Positions 38,774-48,614 of a stretch of 58,759 bases of DNA are shown here, piece by piece. The translations under genes were made by a program, and so were the position numbers. Origin of the DNA: Verrucomicrobiota bacterium. Its GTDB lineage: Bacteria > Verrucomicrobiota > Verrucomicrobiia > Verrucomicrobiales > Akkermansiaceae. The DNA lies in assembly GCA_004293285.1 (NCBI GenBank), contig RDYF01000090.1:1-58759 (forward strand), written 5' to 3'. The number at the start of each line of letters is the position of its first letter. Position 1 is the first letter of the stretch. The notes beneath the pieces are model-generated. The model searched no databases and was not told the DNA's origin. It saw only the letters and a list, made by a program, of their open reading frames with translations.

Positions 38774-38813
38774 CGAAATCCGTCCGACAAATTCGAAATC
38801 CGTCCGACAAATG
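38774..38813. repeat. Two 20-nt tandem direct repeats between fba and the MBL nuclease gene
   Basis: CGAAATCCGTCCGACAAAT occurs twice head-to-tail (38774-38793 and 38794-38813); only the last base of the 20-nt unit differs. The block lies between two divergent starts, 62 bases from fba and 39 from the nuclease gene. It could be an operator read by a factor spanning two helical turns, or a slippage product. Function unknown. Confidence 0.7.
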
Positions 38814-38852
38814 CTTCTTGCTTCCGCATCCTTTCAACGATAAGATAAGGAA

Positions 38853-40253
38853 ATGAAAATCACTTTTTGTGGGGCAGCCGGCACGACCACCGGATCACAG
38901 CATCTTTTGCATGTGAATGGACAACGCATCTTGCTCGATTGCGGACTCTATCAAGGTCATCGCTTTGAAGCGCACGAAGTGAATTGCAGCTTTCCCTACT
39001 TCGATCCCACCGGCATCGATACCGTCGTTTTATCGCACGCGCACATCGATCACGCCGGAAATTTGCCGAACCTTTGTCGCAAAGGATTTCGCGGCAACAT
39101 CTTTGCTACTTTCGCCACCCGCGATCTTTGCCAAATCATGCTCGCCGATAGCGCGCGGATTCAGGAGAGCGATGTCAATTGGCTGAACAAACACAAGAAA
39201 CGCCAAGGCATGGAGCCGATCGAACCGCTCTACTCCGTGCAAGATGCCGAGCGCTGTTTGCGGCAGTTTGTCACTATCAACTACCAACGCCCGATGCTCA
39301 TTGCACCGGGGGTGAAACTGACTTTTCTCGATGCAGGCCACATTCTCGGCAGCGCTCAGGTTTTGTTAGAGATCGATGACCAAGAAGACGGCAAGCACAA
39401 ACGACTGCTGTTCTCGGGCGATGTCGGTCGCGGCAAGAACGATTTGTTGAATGATCCTGAGCCTTGCGACAACATCGACATCCTGCTGATGGAAAGCACC
39501 TACGGAGGGCGCGAGCACGAAGTGCCGGCGGGAGTCGATGCGCACATTGGTCAGGTCATCAACGATGCCATCAAACGCCGTGGCAAAATTTTCATTCCAG
39601 CCTTCGCGGTCGAGCGCACGCAGCAGATCTTGTTTGTGCTTCATCAATTGTTCGAAAAAAACGTCATTCCCGCCGTGCCAGTTTTTGTCGATAGCCCACT
39701 GGCCGTGAGTGCCACGGAAATTTTCCGACTGCATCCTGAAGGCTTCAATCATCGAGTCTATGAAGCGTTGTTTGAACGACAAAATCCCTTTGGCTTTGAA
39801 AACCTCACGCTGATTCGCCAAGTCAAGGCATCGCAAGAGCTCAATGATCTCGAAGGCACTGCCATCATCATCGCCGCATCGGGCATGTGCGAAGCCGGGC
39901 GCATTTTGCATCACTTGAAAAACGGCATCGACAATCCGAAAAACACCGTACTGTTTGTCGGCTACTGTGCCGAGCATACGCTGGGTCGACGCATCCGCGA
40001 GGGCGAAAAGGAAGTGCCGATTCTTGGGGAACGCTATCAGGTGCGTGCGCACATCGAAAAAATCGATAGCTTCTCAGGGCACGCCGATCACTCGGAGTTG
40101 ATGGAGTACTTTTCCCGCATTGGTGGCAAAAAAGAACACGTCTTTTTGGTTCACGGTGAAGCGAATGGCTCGCAAGCTCTCAAAGAAGCGCTCGATACCG
40201 TGCACCATGGCAAGATCGAAGTCGCCGTGCTCGGGCGTGAAGTGACGGTATGA
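38853..40253 (+). CDS. MBL-fold beta-CASP RNA metallo-hydrolase (CPSF/Ysh1-like)
   Basis: Zinc-dependent nuclease of the beta-CASP group, probably acting on RNA. 466 residues. The metal site is LSHAHIDHAGNLPNL. A beta-CASP domain starts after LMESTYGGREHE, with IFIPAFAVERTQQILF, AASGMCEAGRILHHL and, near the C-terminus, SFSGHADHSELMEYF and VFLVHGEANGSQ. Length and order match bacterial homologues of eukaryotic CPSF-73. Substrates are unknown. Confidence 0.92.
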   Translation: MKITFCGAAGTTTGSQHLLHVNGQRILLDCGLYQGHRFEAHEVNCSFPYFDPTGIDTVVLSHAHIDHAGNLPNLCRKGFRGNIFATFATRDLCQIMLADSARIQESDVNWLNKHKKRQGMEPIEPLYSVQDAERCLRQFVTINYQRPMLIAPGVKLTFLDAGHILGSAQVLLEIDDQEDGKHKRLLFSGDVGRGKNDLLNDPEPCDNIDILLMESTYGGREHEVPAGVDAHIGQVINDAIKRRGKIFIPAFAVERTQQILFVLHQLFEKNVIPAVPVFVDSPLAVSATEIFRLHPEGFNHRVYEALFERQNPFGFENLTLIRQVKASQELNDLEGTAIIIAASGMCEAGRILHHLKNGIDNPKNTVLFVGYCAEHTLGRRIREGEKEVPILGERYQVRAHIEKIDSFSGHADHSELMEYFSRIGGKKEHVFLVHGEANGSQALKEALDTVHHGKIEVAVLGREVTV

Positions 40254-40301
40254 CACCGAACGCCTGATTCATCGTTTTTTCCGATTCATGACTTGACCCG
40301 C

Positions 40302-41591
40302 ATGAATGCTTCTTGGCCCTCTTGGCTGCAACGCTACGCCGATTTGCCGCGCGGCATTCTTTGGCTCGCACTGGGACAGTTCTTGTTGAATCTGATCCAC
40401 ACCGCACATTTTTTGTTGTTGAATTTGTTTCTGCGCGCGCATGAGTTGGACGATCCGACGATTGCCGCTCTCAGCTCACAGCGATTCGTCGCAACCTTTT
40501 TCCTCGCCCTGCCCGCGGGGCTGTGGCTGCGCGGCAGAAAATTGCGTCGACCCCTCGTCATCAGCGCACTGCTCTTTCCCCTCACCGCGCTGGCCTCGTT
40601 GTTTGCCGTCGAGTGGGAATCGATGCGCGCGGCGAACCTGTGCTTTTTGCTGATGGGACTTGCGGCACTACTGCTCAACGTCGGCAGCATTCCCATGGCC
40701 TTGCGCATCGTGCGCGCCGACCAAGCGAGTGAATGCCTGAGCCTGCTCTTTGCCACCTGGGCTGCGGCGAGCATAAGCGGCGGATTGCTATCGGCCTGTC
40801 TGCAAGCGATCGGTACTTTTTCGTGGGGCGACATCCATCTTGTTTTTGATGAAATGAGCACGCTGGTGATCCTCACCTGCGCGGGACTCGGAGCCGCCTT
40901 TTTTTACGCCAAACTCCCCGATCCAGCACCGGATGCGCATGCGCCGGGTCGATGGTTCCAGATCCATCGCGAGGACTATCCCAAACTATGGCGCACCTTG
41001 GTGCCGTCGATCATCATCGCCACGGGAGCGGGGTTGAGCATTCAATTTCTCAATCTGTTTTTTCACTCCGTGCACGACGTCAGTTCGTCGCAGTATTCGC
41101 TTTTTGGCACCATCAGCAATGTTCTGGTGCTGTTGGCCGGAATTTTCGTGCCAGAAATCAAACGCCGCTTTGGCTGGCACGGTGCCATCATCGGCGTGCA
41201 ATCGGCCGCCGTGGCCTTGCTGGTATTGATGGGTTTGACCGAACTGATGCGCGGGCATGCCTGGGCACTGCCGCTGGCGGCGTTCTGCTTCATGCTGCGT
41301 CAACCTCTGATGAGCATGGCAGGCCCGGCGATCAGCGAGCTGACCATGAATTATGTCGGCGATCGCAATCGCGAACTGATGAGCGCCTGCAATGGCGCTG
41401 TGTGGAGCGGTGCGTGGTGGCTCGCCGCGCGCTTGTTTCAGCTCTTGCGCTCCTTCGAAATCCCCTACTGGCTGATTTTCCTCACCACCGCGCTGCTGTA
41501 TCTGGTGGGGACCTTGAGCTACCGACGCATGATTCGGCATCTCGACACCGAGCAGGACGAGCGGAAAAATGCCGACTCCGTCGCTTTGTGA
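40302..41591 (+). CDS. Major facilitator superfamily transporter
   Basis: 429 residues from MNASWPSWLQRYADLPRG. Twelve hydrophobic segments are discernible in two halves, and a loop near residue 80 reads LPAGLWLRGRKLRRPL, the MFS 'G-x-x-x-D-R-x-G-R-R'-like turn between helices 2 and 3. No family-specific signature is seen, so the substrate is unknown. It lies 48 bases after the nuclease gene and 38 before mutS, all on the plus strand. Confidence 0.8.
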   Translation: MNASWPSWLQRYADLPRGILWLALGQFLLNLIHTAHFLLLNLFLRAHELDDPTIAALSSQRFVATFFLALPAGLWLRGRKLRRPLVISALLFPLTALASLFAVEWESMRAANLCFLLMGLAALLLNVGSIPMALRIVRADQASECLSLLFATWAAASISGGLLSACLQAIGTFSWGDIHLVFDEMSTLVILTCAGLGAAFFYAKLPDPAPDAHAPGRWFQIHREDYPKLWRTLVPSIIIATGAGLSIQFLNLFFHSVHDVSSSQYSLFGTISNVLVLLAGIFVPEIKRRFGWHGAIIGVQSAAVALLVLMGLTELMRGHAWALPLAAFCFMLRQPLMSMAGPAISELTMNYVGDRNRELMSACNGAVWSGAWWLAARLFQLLRSFEIPYWLIFLTTALLYLVGTLSYRRMIRHLDTEQDERKNADSVAL

Positions 41592-41629
41592 TTTGCCTAA
41601 TCGCTCCGCTGACGTAAGGATTGCTGCCG

Positions 41630-44122
41630 ATGAGCGGAACGGAACTTACTCCGATGATGGCACAGTACCAGGCGATGCGACGCACTCTGCCTGCGGACAT
41701 CATTTTGCTCTATCGGCTCGGCGACTTTTATGAAATGTTTTTCGAAGACGCCAAGGTCGCCGCGCCCATTCTCAATGTCGCTCTGACCAAACGCCATCTC
41801 GTGCCGATGTGCGGCATTCCTTGGCATGCGGCGGAATCGTACATTGCCCGACTCCTCAAAGCAGGAAAGCGCGTCGCCATCGCCGAGCAAACGTCGGACC
41901 CGAAACCCGGAAAACTGGTGGAGCGCGAAATTGCCCGCATCCTCACCGCGGGTTCGATCGATGACATGCAGCTGCTCGATCAACAACGCGCCAATTATCT
42001 CGCTGCCGTTTTTCAACAAGGTAAACGCCTGGGACTCGCCTGCATCGATCACTCGACTGGGGAATTCACTGTCGCCGAGTTTGCGGAAATTTCGGCACTC
42101 GAAGATGAACTCGAACGCTTGGCTCCTGCGGAAGTTCTGATTCCAGAAGATCAAACTTCGACCTTTGGCGCGCTGAGACATGCGCTGGCCTACGATGCCT
42201 ACACCTTCCTGCCCGCCCAAGCCGAACCTCTGCTGCTCGATCACTTTGGCGTGCAGTCGCTCGATGGCTTCGGTTGCAGCGAACTTCCCGCCGCCATCGG
42301 CGCAGCGGGGGCAACGCTGCATTACTTGATCCACAGCCTGCGCCGCCAGTGCCAGCACATTCGCTCACTGCGGGTGCGCGATTCCGGCGATTTGATGCTC
42401 ATCGACCAAGCCTCACAGCGCAATCTGGATTTGGTCGATTCCCGCTCCGGTCGCGATCACAGCTTACTCGGTGTGCTGGATCGCACTCACACGCCCATGG
42501 GCGCACGCTTGCTGCGCGAGTGGATTCTGCACCCCTCCCGCGATTTGTCGCTGCTGCAACAACGCCAAGATTTCATCGCCGCCCTGCTGCTCGAACCCTA
42601 CGTTCTCTCGAAATGCCGGGAAGCGCTGAAGCAAATTCGCGACATCGAACGCAGCACCAGTCGACTGGTCCAAGGTGCCGGAAATGCGCGCGATCTCTCG
42701 CAGCTCACGCTTTCGCTAGAATGCATTCCCGCGCTCAAGCAAGACCTTTGCGCCTTGCCACAGCACACCACACAGTCACAAAAAATCATCGATCAGCTTC
42801 ACGACTTCCGCGCCCTCACGCAATGCTTCTCTGCAGCCCTCACCGATGAACCACCTGCTTCGTTGAAGGAAGGCAATATCATTCGCGATGGCTATTCCGC
42901 CGAGCTCGATGAGCTGCGCAGCATTTCCCGCGACGGCAAGGGCTGGATCGCCCGCTTGCAAGAATCCGAACGCCAGCGCACGGGGATTGATTCCTTGAAG
43001 ATCAAGTTCAACAACGTCTTCGGCTATTTCATCGAAATCAGCAGTTCGAAGCTCGCCATGGTGCCCGAGGACTACACGCGCAAGCAAACTCTCGCCAATG
43101 CCGAACGCTTCATCACCCCTGCCTTGAAGGAAATGGAGCAAAAAGTTCTCGGTTCGGAAGAGCGCTCGCGCCAGCTCGAATACGAGTTGTTTCTCCAGCT
43201 CCGTGACAAAGTGCGCGAGCATCTCGATGCCCTCCAAGCCACCGCCGCTGCCGTGGCGCTGTTGGATGTGCTCTGCTCTTTTGCCGAAACCGCGCAGCGC
43301 TTCCGCCACGTGCGTCCGAACTTGGTGACGGAAAAAATTCTCACCATCACCAATGGCCGACATCCCGTGCTGGAACAGACGCTCGTCGGCGAAACCTTTG
43401 TGCCGAATGACACCCAGCTCACCTCGGACTCGGGATTGCTGCATCTCATCACTGGCCCGAACATGGCGGGAAAATCGACTTACATTCGCCAGGTCGCGCT
43501 GATCACTCTGATGGCACAGATCGGCGCGTTTGTTCCGGCGGAAGAGGCCACCATCGGCCTAGTGGATCGCATTTTTTGCCGCGTTGGCGCGTCCGACGAC
43601 CTCTCGCGCGGGCAATCGACGTTCATGGTGGAAATGAGCGAAACTGCGCTGATTCTCAACAATGCCACTTCCGCCTCGCTGGTGATTCTCGATGAAATCG
43701 GTCGCGGCACGGCAACTTTTGATGGACTGTCGATCGCTTGGTCGGTCGCCGAGCATTTGCACGACCTCACCCAGTGTCGCACGCTGTTTGCCACGCACTA
43801 TCATGAGCTGACCGACCTCACCAACACCCGTCCTGCGGTGGCGAATTACAATGTCGCGGTGCGGGAATGGAACGAGGAAATCATTTTCCTGCGCAAAATC
43901 CTGCCGGGCTGCGCCGACAAATCCTACGGCATCCAGGTCGCTCGACTCGCCGGCTTGCCGCAGTCGGTCATCGATCGCGCCAAGGCGATTCTCAGCCATT
44001 TGGAACTACACTCCACCCGCCCGAACGCCAGTGCCGAGGGCCCAAAGGCGAAAAATACTCGCCAACCGAGCTCGCTTCCGACCGCCAATCCACCGCAGCT
44101 CGATCTGTTTGATCAGTGGTAA
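41630..44122 (+). CDS. mutS: DNA mismatch repair protein MutS
   Basis: Recognises mismatches and starts repair with MutL. 830 residues from MSGTELTPMMAQYQAMR; a TTG nine bases earlier is possible. The mismatch-binding Phe-x-Glu is in LLYRLGDFYEMFFEDA. The lever/clamp region is complete, and the ATPase has GPNMAGKSTYIRQVALI (Walker A), DDLSRGQSTFMVEM, ILDEIGRGTATFDG (Walker B) and FATHYHELTDL. Length is slightly below the E. coli protein (853). mutL is not in this window. A repeat array begins two bases after the stop. Confidence 0.97.
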   Translation: MSGTELTPMMAQYQAMRRTLPADIILLYRLGDFYEMFFEDAKVAAPILNVALTKRHLVPMCGIPWHAAESYIARLLKAGKRVAIAEQTSDPKPGKLVEREIARILTAGSIDDMQLLDQQRANYLAAVFQQGKRLGLACIDHSTGEFTVAEFAEISALEDELERLAPAEVLIPEDQTSTFGALRHALAYDAYTFLPAQAEPLLLDHFGVQSLDGFGCSELPAAIGAAGATLHYLIHSLRRQCQHIRSLRVRDSGDLMLIDQASQRNLDLVDSRSGRDHSLLGVLDRTHTPMGARLLREWILHPSRDLSLLQQRQDFIAALLLEPYVLSKCREALKQIRDIERSTSRLVQGAGNARDLSQLTLSLECIPALKQDLCALPQHTTQSQKIIDQLHDFRALTQCFSAALTDEPPASLKEGNIIRDGYSAELDELRSISRDGKGWIARLQESERQRTGIDSLKIKFNNVFGYFIEISSSKLAMVPEDYTRKQTLANAERFITPALKEMEQKVLGSEERSRQLEYELFLQLRDKVREHLDALQATAAAVALLDVLCSFAETAQRFRHVRPNLVTEKILTITNGRHPVLEQTLVGETFVPNDTQLTSDSGLLHLITGPNMAGKSTYIRQVALITLMAQIGAFVPAEEATIGLVDRIFCRVGASDDLSRGQSTFMVEMSETALILNNATSASLVILDEIGRGTATFDGLSIAWSVAEHLHDLTQCRTLFATHYHELTDLTNTRPAVANYNVAVREWNEEIIFLRKILPGCADKSYGIQVARLAGLPQSVIDRAKAILSHLELHSTRPNASAEGPKAKNTRQPSSLPTANPPQLDLFDQW

Positions 44123-44124
44123 AT

Positions 44125-44450
44125 GGCCTTGGCGCTTGGACTGCGGCAGCCCTGCTGCCGCTTTCAGCGAAGCAGCCCTGCTGCGAGCTGGCTTTCGCTC
44201 ACTGACCGCCGGATTGGGAGAAAAGCCGTCTTCTCTTCATCGGGCGTCCGAACATTGGCCTTGGCCCTTGGACTGCGGCAGCCCTGCTGCCGCTTTCAGC
44301 GAAGCAGCCCCTGCTGCGAGCTGGCTTTCGCTCACTGACCGCCAGATTGGGAGAAAAGCCGTCTTTTCCTCATCGGGCGTCCCCCCCTACGAAGAGCCGG
44401 ACAGCAGGGCTGTCTAGGCGAAAGCGGCAGCAGGGCTGCCGCAGTCCAAG
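44125..44450. repeat. REP-like array: two direct 125-nt units plus an inverted 31-nt arm
   Basis: Two near-identical units lie at 44125-44249 and 44257-44382, the second with one extra C. Each starts with a 31-nt element (44135-44165, 44267-44297) whose exact reverse complement occurs at 44420-44450. The element itself holds GCGGCAG-ccctg-CTGCCGC, a 7-bp hairpin. Another palindrome, GACAGC-agg-GCTGTC, lies just before the inverted arm. No open reading frame of note exists. This looks like a bacterial interspersed mosaic/REP-type element between mutS and menA. The last 90 bases before the menA stop hold nothing recognised. Confidence 0.85.
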
Positions 44451-44540
44451 GAGCTTCGCTCGTCGGCTTTATCTAGACATCAGCCCCACCTCAACCAATC
44501 AGTGCCCTCAGTGAAATCTGTGGTTCAACTGCTTCCTTCA

Positions 44541-45395
44541 TCAGATCGTCGCGACGTAATGAAACACGGCGGCGAATAGGATCAACTGCACACCCGCAAG
44601 CGCCAGCAGCTTGTTTAGCCCTCGGTCGGCAGGGCGCGTGAAAATGGCAAAGGACAGATACATCCCCAAGGTCCACAGCGGCACGGTCGCGAGCGCGAGC
44701 ATGGGCATTTGATGTTTCAGCCACAGCAATCCGCTGAAGGCCGCAACTTTGATCTCTAACCAAATCAAAATCCGCGCGCCCGTTGGACCGAGTCGCACCG
44801 CCATGGTGATTTTTCCGGTGCTGGCATCTTCTTCGCGATCGCGCAAGTTGTTGATGGAAATCAAGACGGCCGAGAGCAGACCGACCTGGAAAACAGTGCC
44901 TGCGACGGCGACGATGCCAAAAAAACCAACGACAAACATTTCGCCCAACCCGCGATAGGCCAGCGGCAGCGGTCCGCCGGTGTAGCCGTAGGCGAGGTAC
45001 AGCGAAGGCACACCGATCAGCACAATCGGCCAGCCGACGGCTTGATACAGCACCACGCCACAGCCAAAGGCCAATAGCAGGAAAAGGAAGGCGGCGGTGT
45101 AAACCGCACGAGAAGAGATAATGCCACTGGCCGTCACCCGCAGCGGTCCCTGCCGCTCCGAGGTATCGGCCCCTTTCGCGGCATCGATCGCATCATTGAA
45201 AAAATTCGTGGCTATCTGAATGAAAATCGCCCCCAGCACCGTGCAAGTGGCGAGCCACGGATGCCACGATCCTTGCAATTTCCACGCCAGCACGCAACCC
45301 ACCCACACCGGCACGATGGCTGCGGGCAAGGTCTTCGGACGCGAAGCCAAAAGCCACGCCTTGAGGATCGATGGAGGCTTCCGGTCGCTGCTCAC
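44541..45395 (-). CDS. menA: 1,4-dihydroxy-2-naphthoate polyprenyltransferase MenA
   Basis: Attaches the isoprenoid tail in menaquinone synthesis; inner membrane. 284 residues with eight or nine helices. [20 protein letters not shown] opens the protein as in other MenA, and the prenyl-diphosphate site reads [21 protein letters not shown] second Asp-rich loop ([13 protein letters not shown]) is present. Its ATG overlaps the menB stop, so menB-menA are one unit. Confidence 0.94.
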   Translation of the reverse strand: MSSDRKPPSILKAWLLASRPKTLPAAIVPVWVGCVLAWKLQGSWHPWLATCTVLGAIFIQIATNFFNDAIDAAKGADTSERQGPLRVTASGIISSRAVYTAAFLFLLLAFGCGVVLYQAVGWPIVLIGVPSLYLAYGYTGGPLPLAYRGLGEMFVVGFFGIVAVAGTVFQVGLLSAVLISINNLRDREEDASTGKITMAVRLGPTGARILIWLEIKVAAFSGLLWLKHQMPMLALATVPLWTLGMYLSFAIFTRPADRGLNKLLALAGVQLILFAAVFHYVATI

Positions 45396-46207
45396 GGGAC
45401 GCGCGGGAATTGGCTGAAATCGGGCTGACGTTTCTCCAGGAACGCCTGCTTGCCTTCTTTGCCTTCTTCACTCATGTAGTAAAGCAAAGTCGCATTGCCG
45501 GCGAGGTCGAGCAGTCCCATCTGACCATCGCAATCGGCATTCAGCGCCGACTTCAAGCAGCGCAGCGCGAGCGGCGAGTGCGCGAGCATTTCCCGACACC
45601 ATTGCAGCGTTTCTTTTTCCAAATCCGCCAGCGGCACGACGGTATTGACCAGCCCCATGTCGAGCGCCTGCTGGGCGTCGTATTGACGGCACAGATACCA
45701 AATTTCCCGAGCTTTTTTCTGCCCCACAATGCGCGCCAGGTAGCTCGAACCCAAGCCGCCATCGAAGGAGCCGACTTTCGGGCCGGTTTGACCAAACTTG
45801 GCATTGTCGGCCGCGATCGTCAGGTCGCAGACGATGTGCAACACGTGACCGCCGCCAATCGCATAGCCCGCCACCATCGCCACCACGGGCTTGGGCAGGG
45901 AACGGATTTTTTTCTGCAAATCCAACACATTCAGCCGTGGCACGCCATCGGAACCGACATAGCCCGCATGCCCGCGCACTTTTTGATCGCCGCCGGAGCA
46001 AAACGCTAGGTCGCCCTCGCCCGTCAAAATGATCACACCCACCTGCGGATCCTGATGCGCCAGTTCAAAGGCCTGCAACATTTCCATCACGGTTTGCGGA
46101 CGAAAGGCATTGCGCACTTCGGGTCGGTTGATGGTAATTTTGGCAATCGCGCCGCCGTCGGTTGTCTCGTATCGAATGTCTTGAAACTCTGCTGCTTGGG
46201 TCCACAT
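45392..46207 (-). CDS. menB: 1,4-dihydroxy-2-naphthoyl-CoA synthase MenB
   Basis: Crotonase-fold enzyme that closes the naphthoquinone ring in menaquinone synthesis. 271 residues from [19 protein letters not shown]. Signatures are [54 protein letters not shown] and [14 protein letters not shown]. The open frame continues upstream for 77 codons but shows no family resemblance. It is followed by menA with a 4-base overlap. The 274 bases to the divergent glycosyltransferase hold no recognised element. Confidence 0.95.
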   Translation of the reverse strand: MWTQAAEFQDIRYETTDGGAIAKITINRPEVRNAFRPQTVMEMLQAFELAHQDPQVGVIILTGEGDLAFCSGGDQKVRGHAGYVGSDGVPRLNVLDLQKKIRSLPKPVVAMVAGYAIGGGHVLHIVCDLTIAADNAKFGQTGPKVGSFDGGLGSSYLARIVGQKKAREIWYLCRQYDAQQALDMGLVNTVVPLADLEKETLQWCREMLAHSPLALRCLKSALNADCDGQMGLLDLAGNATLLYYMSEEGKEGKQAFLEKRQPDFSQFPRVP

Positions 46208-46481
46208 GGCGCCAGAACTCTGCACCACGCAAGGCCTTTTGGCAATGCTCCATTTGTTCTTCGTCCATTCGGGATACGGAGTCATCCCAGATGCTCGCTC
46301 TCGCAGTTTCATCATTGGACCCGCGATGATCGAGTGGTGGCGCGGGCGATCTTTGGACTTGACAGCCCCCGCAGGGATCTTTTGACTCCCGTTCGGTGAA
46401 TTGGCACTCGCCGTGCTTGCTGTCTTGCCTCTGCGCAAGGGAGCCCCTGTTTTCTATCACCAGCGCATCCTGCTTCACTCC

Positions 46482-47969
46482 ATGGACCTCTCTTCTTCTC
46501 TCTGGTACATTTCTTATCTCGTCGTCCTCATTGGGATGTCGGGCTATGGCTTGCATCGCCTGACCATCGTGTACTTGTATCTCAAGCACCGCAACGATCG
46601 CCCGCAACCGAAAAGCCGCTTCACGGAGCTGCCGCTGGTCACGCTTCAGCTTCCCGTTTTTAACGAAATGCACGTTGTCGATCGACTGCTCGCAAGCGTC
46701 GCGGCGCTCGATTACCCGAAGGACAAACTGCAGATTCAGATCATCGATGACTCGACCGATGAAACCACTGCGATTTGCGAGGCGGGAGCGCAGCGTCTGC
46801 GCAACGCGGGCTTTGATGCGGAAATGATTCATCGCGATGACCGCACGGGCTACAAAGCCGGAGCTCTGGAAAATGCCACGCGCTTTGCTAAGGGCGAATA
46901 TCTGTTCATTCTCGATGCCGATTTCGTGCCGCATCCCGATGTCTTGCAGAAGACGATTCACTTTTTCACCGATGATCAGGTCGGCCTGATCCAGACTCGC
47001 TGGGGGCACTTGAACCGCACGTTCAATATCCTCACACGGGTGCAAGCGATGTTCCTCGATGGTCACCTCGAGCTGGAACAAACGGCGCGCAATCGCTCGG
47101 GCCGATTTTTTACCTTCAACGGCACGGCGGGCATTTGGCGCAAGTCCTGCATCGACGATGCCGGCGGCTGGGAGCACGATACCTTGACGGAGGACATGGA
47201 CCTCTCGTACCGCGCTCAGCTGAAGGGCTGGCGCTTTGTGTTCTTGAACGATGTCGAAACTCCCGCCGAGCTTCCTGTCGACATGGATGGCTTTAAAAGT
47301 CAACAGCACCGCTGGACGAAGGGCTCGATTCAGGTCTGCAAAAAGGTGCTGCCTTCGATTTTGCGCAGCAATGTTTCGCTGGCGATTAAAATGGAAGCTT
47401 TCGCCCATTTGACATCGAACTTCGCTTACCTCGCCCTGATTTGCTTGTGCTTTTTGATCTACCCGAACTTGCACACTTCGGTGAACCTAGGCCCTGTCGA
47501 ATACTACCTGATCAATGGCTCGATCTTTTTCTTCACCACGGTTTCGATCGTCGCTTTTTATCTCACTTCGCAAAAGGCCCTGCGCCCTGGCACTTGGTGG
47601 AAGGAAATTCCTTACCTGCCCCTGCTGCTTGCACTTGGCATCGGGATGTCGGTGAATAATGCGAAGGCCGTGATCGAGGCCATCCTCAATCACCAGTCGG
47701 CTTTTGTCCGCACGCCGAAGTATGGCATTGAACAGAAACCGAAGTCGGACTGGAAAAAGAGCAGCTATCGCGCGATCAAAACTCTCACGCCTGTCGTCGA
47801 ACTGCTCTTCGGAAGCTTTTTCCTCTATGTCGTGGCAGAAGCAGCGATCGATGAAAAGTATTCATCTGCATTGTTGTTGATGCCTTTCCCCGTGGGCTTT
47901 TTCTACACTTCGCTGTCTTCGATTGCCCGCATGTTGCCCAGCCGACGCTCGCTTTCGCGCAAAGCATAA
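46482..47969 (+). CDS. Processive family 2 glycosyltransferase (cellulose synthase-like)
   Basis: 495 residues from MDLSSSLWYISYLVVLIGM. An N-terminal membrane helix precedes the GT-A domain: LPVFNEMHVVDRLL, IIDDSTDET, ILDADFVPHPDV (D-x-D), LTEDMDLSYR (TED) and FKSQQHRWTKG (QxxRW). The last is the mark of processive beta-glycan synthases. Four C-terminal helices follow. It probably extends a beta-linked polysaccharide across the inner membrane; the sugar cannot be told. The neighbouring L,D-transpeptidase starts 21 bases later on the same strand. Confidence 0.88.
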   Translation: MDLSSSLWYISYLVVLIGMSGYGLHRLTIVYLYLKHRNDRPQPKSRFTELPLVTLQLPVFNEMHVVDRLLASVAALDYPKDKLQIQIIDDSTDETTAICEAGAQRLRNAGFDAEMIHRDDRTGYKAGALENATRFAKGEYLFILDADFVPHPDVLQKTIHFFTDDQVGLIQTRWGHLNRTFNILTRVQAMFLDGHLELEQTARNRSGRFFTFNGTAGIWRKSCIDDAGGWEHDTLTEDMDLSYRAQLKGWRFVFLNDVETPAELPVDMDGFKSQQHRWTKGSIQVCKKVLPSILRSNVSLAIKMEAFAHLTSNFAYLALICLCFLIYPNLHTSVNLGPVEYYLINGSIFFFTTVSIVAFYLTSQKALRPGTWWKEIPYLPLLLALGIGMSVNNAKAVIEAILNHQSAFVRTPKYGIEQKPKSDWKKSSYRAIKTLTPVVELLFGSFFLYVVAEAAIDEKYSSALLLMPFPVGFFYTSLSSIARMLPSRRSLSRKA

Positions 47970-47990
47970 CCACGAATTTTTCCCCTCTCC

Positions 47991-48614
47991 ATGTCCGCCG
48001 TATCCCGCCGCTTGAAGCCTTGGATTCTGCGGACTTGCCTGTTGGCCGCAACGCTGTTGCTGTCTCATTGCGTGCCGATGGCGAGCTCGAACTCGCGCAT
48101 GATTGTCTCGGTGCGCGATCAGCAATTGCTGCTGACGCAAAATGGTGTGCCGGTGAAAACCTACAAAATTTCTACCTCGAAGTTCGGCCTCGGTAGCCGC
48201 TCGGGCAGCAATTGCACGCCCATTGGCCGACTCGGTGTGGCGAAGAAAATTGGCTGTTATGCACCGAAGGGCATGGTGTTCAAATCCCGACGTCCCACTG
48301 GCGAAATTCTGAAGCCCAATGCCCCCGGACGCGATCCGATTGTCTCGCGCATCATCTGGCTCCACGGCAAGGAAAGCCACAATCGCAATACGTTCCGCCG
48401 CTGCATTTACATCCACGGCACGCCAGAGGAATGGCGACTCGGCACGCCCGCTTCGTATGGCTGCATTCGCATGGGCTCGGCGGATGTGGTTGATCTTTAC
48501 AAACGCATCCATGTCGGCGCAGAGGTGCAGGTCATTCGCGGTCCTCTGATTTCGACCCCTGAAGGCCAGCAATACGCTCGACTCCACCCACGCGCGATTG
48601 CGCAAAATCGCTAG
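47991..48614 (+). CDS. L,D-transpeptidase (YkuD family) lipoprotein
   Basis: 207 residues. A signal peptide with lipobox-like LLLSHC suggests lipid anchoring. The YkuD domain follows: QQLLLTQNGVPVKTYKISTS, NCTPIGRLGVAKKIG, then IHGTPEEWRLGTP and ASYGCIRMGSADVVDLY. The catalytic Cys and following Arg are present, and Tyr stands where many relatives have His. It would form 3-3 crosslinks or attach proteins to peptidoglycan. It converges with apbE, overlapping by four bases. Confidence 0.9.
   Translation: MSAVSRRLKPWILRTCLLAATLLLSHCVPMASSNSRMIVSVRDQQLLLTQNGVPVKTYKISTSKFGLGSRSGSNCTPIGRLGVAKKIGCYAPKGMVFKSRRPTGEILKPNAPGRDPIVSRIIWLHGKESHNRNTFRRCIYIHGTPEEWRLGTPASYGCIRMGSADVVDLYKRIHVGAEVQVIRGPLISTPEGQQYARLHPRAIAQNR

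Noticed and set aside
44125..44450. CRISPR array or insertion sequence
   Set aside because: The units are 125 nt long, only two are direct, there are no spacers of even length and no transposase frame. The hairpin-rich form fits a REP-like element.
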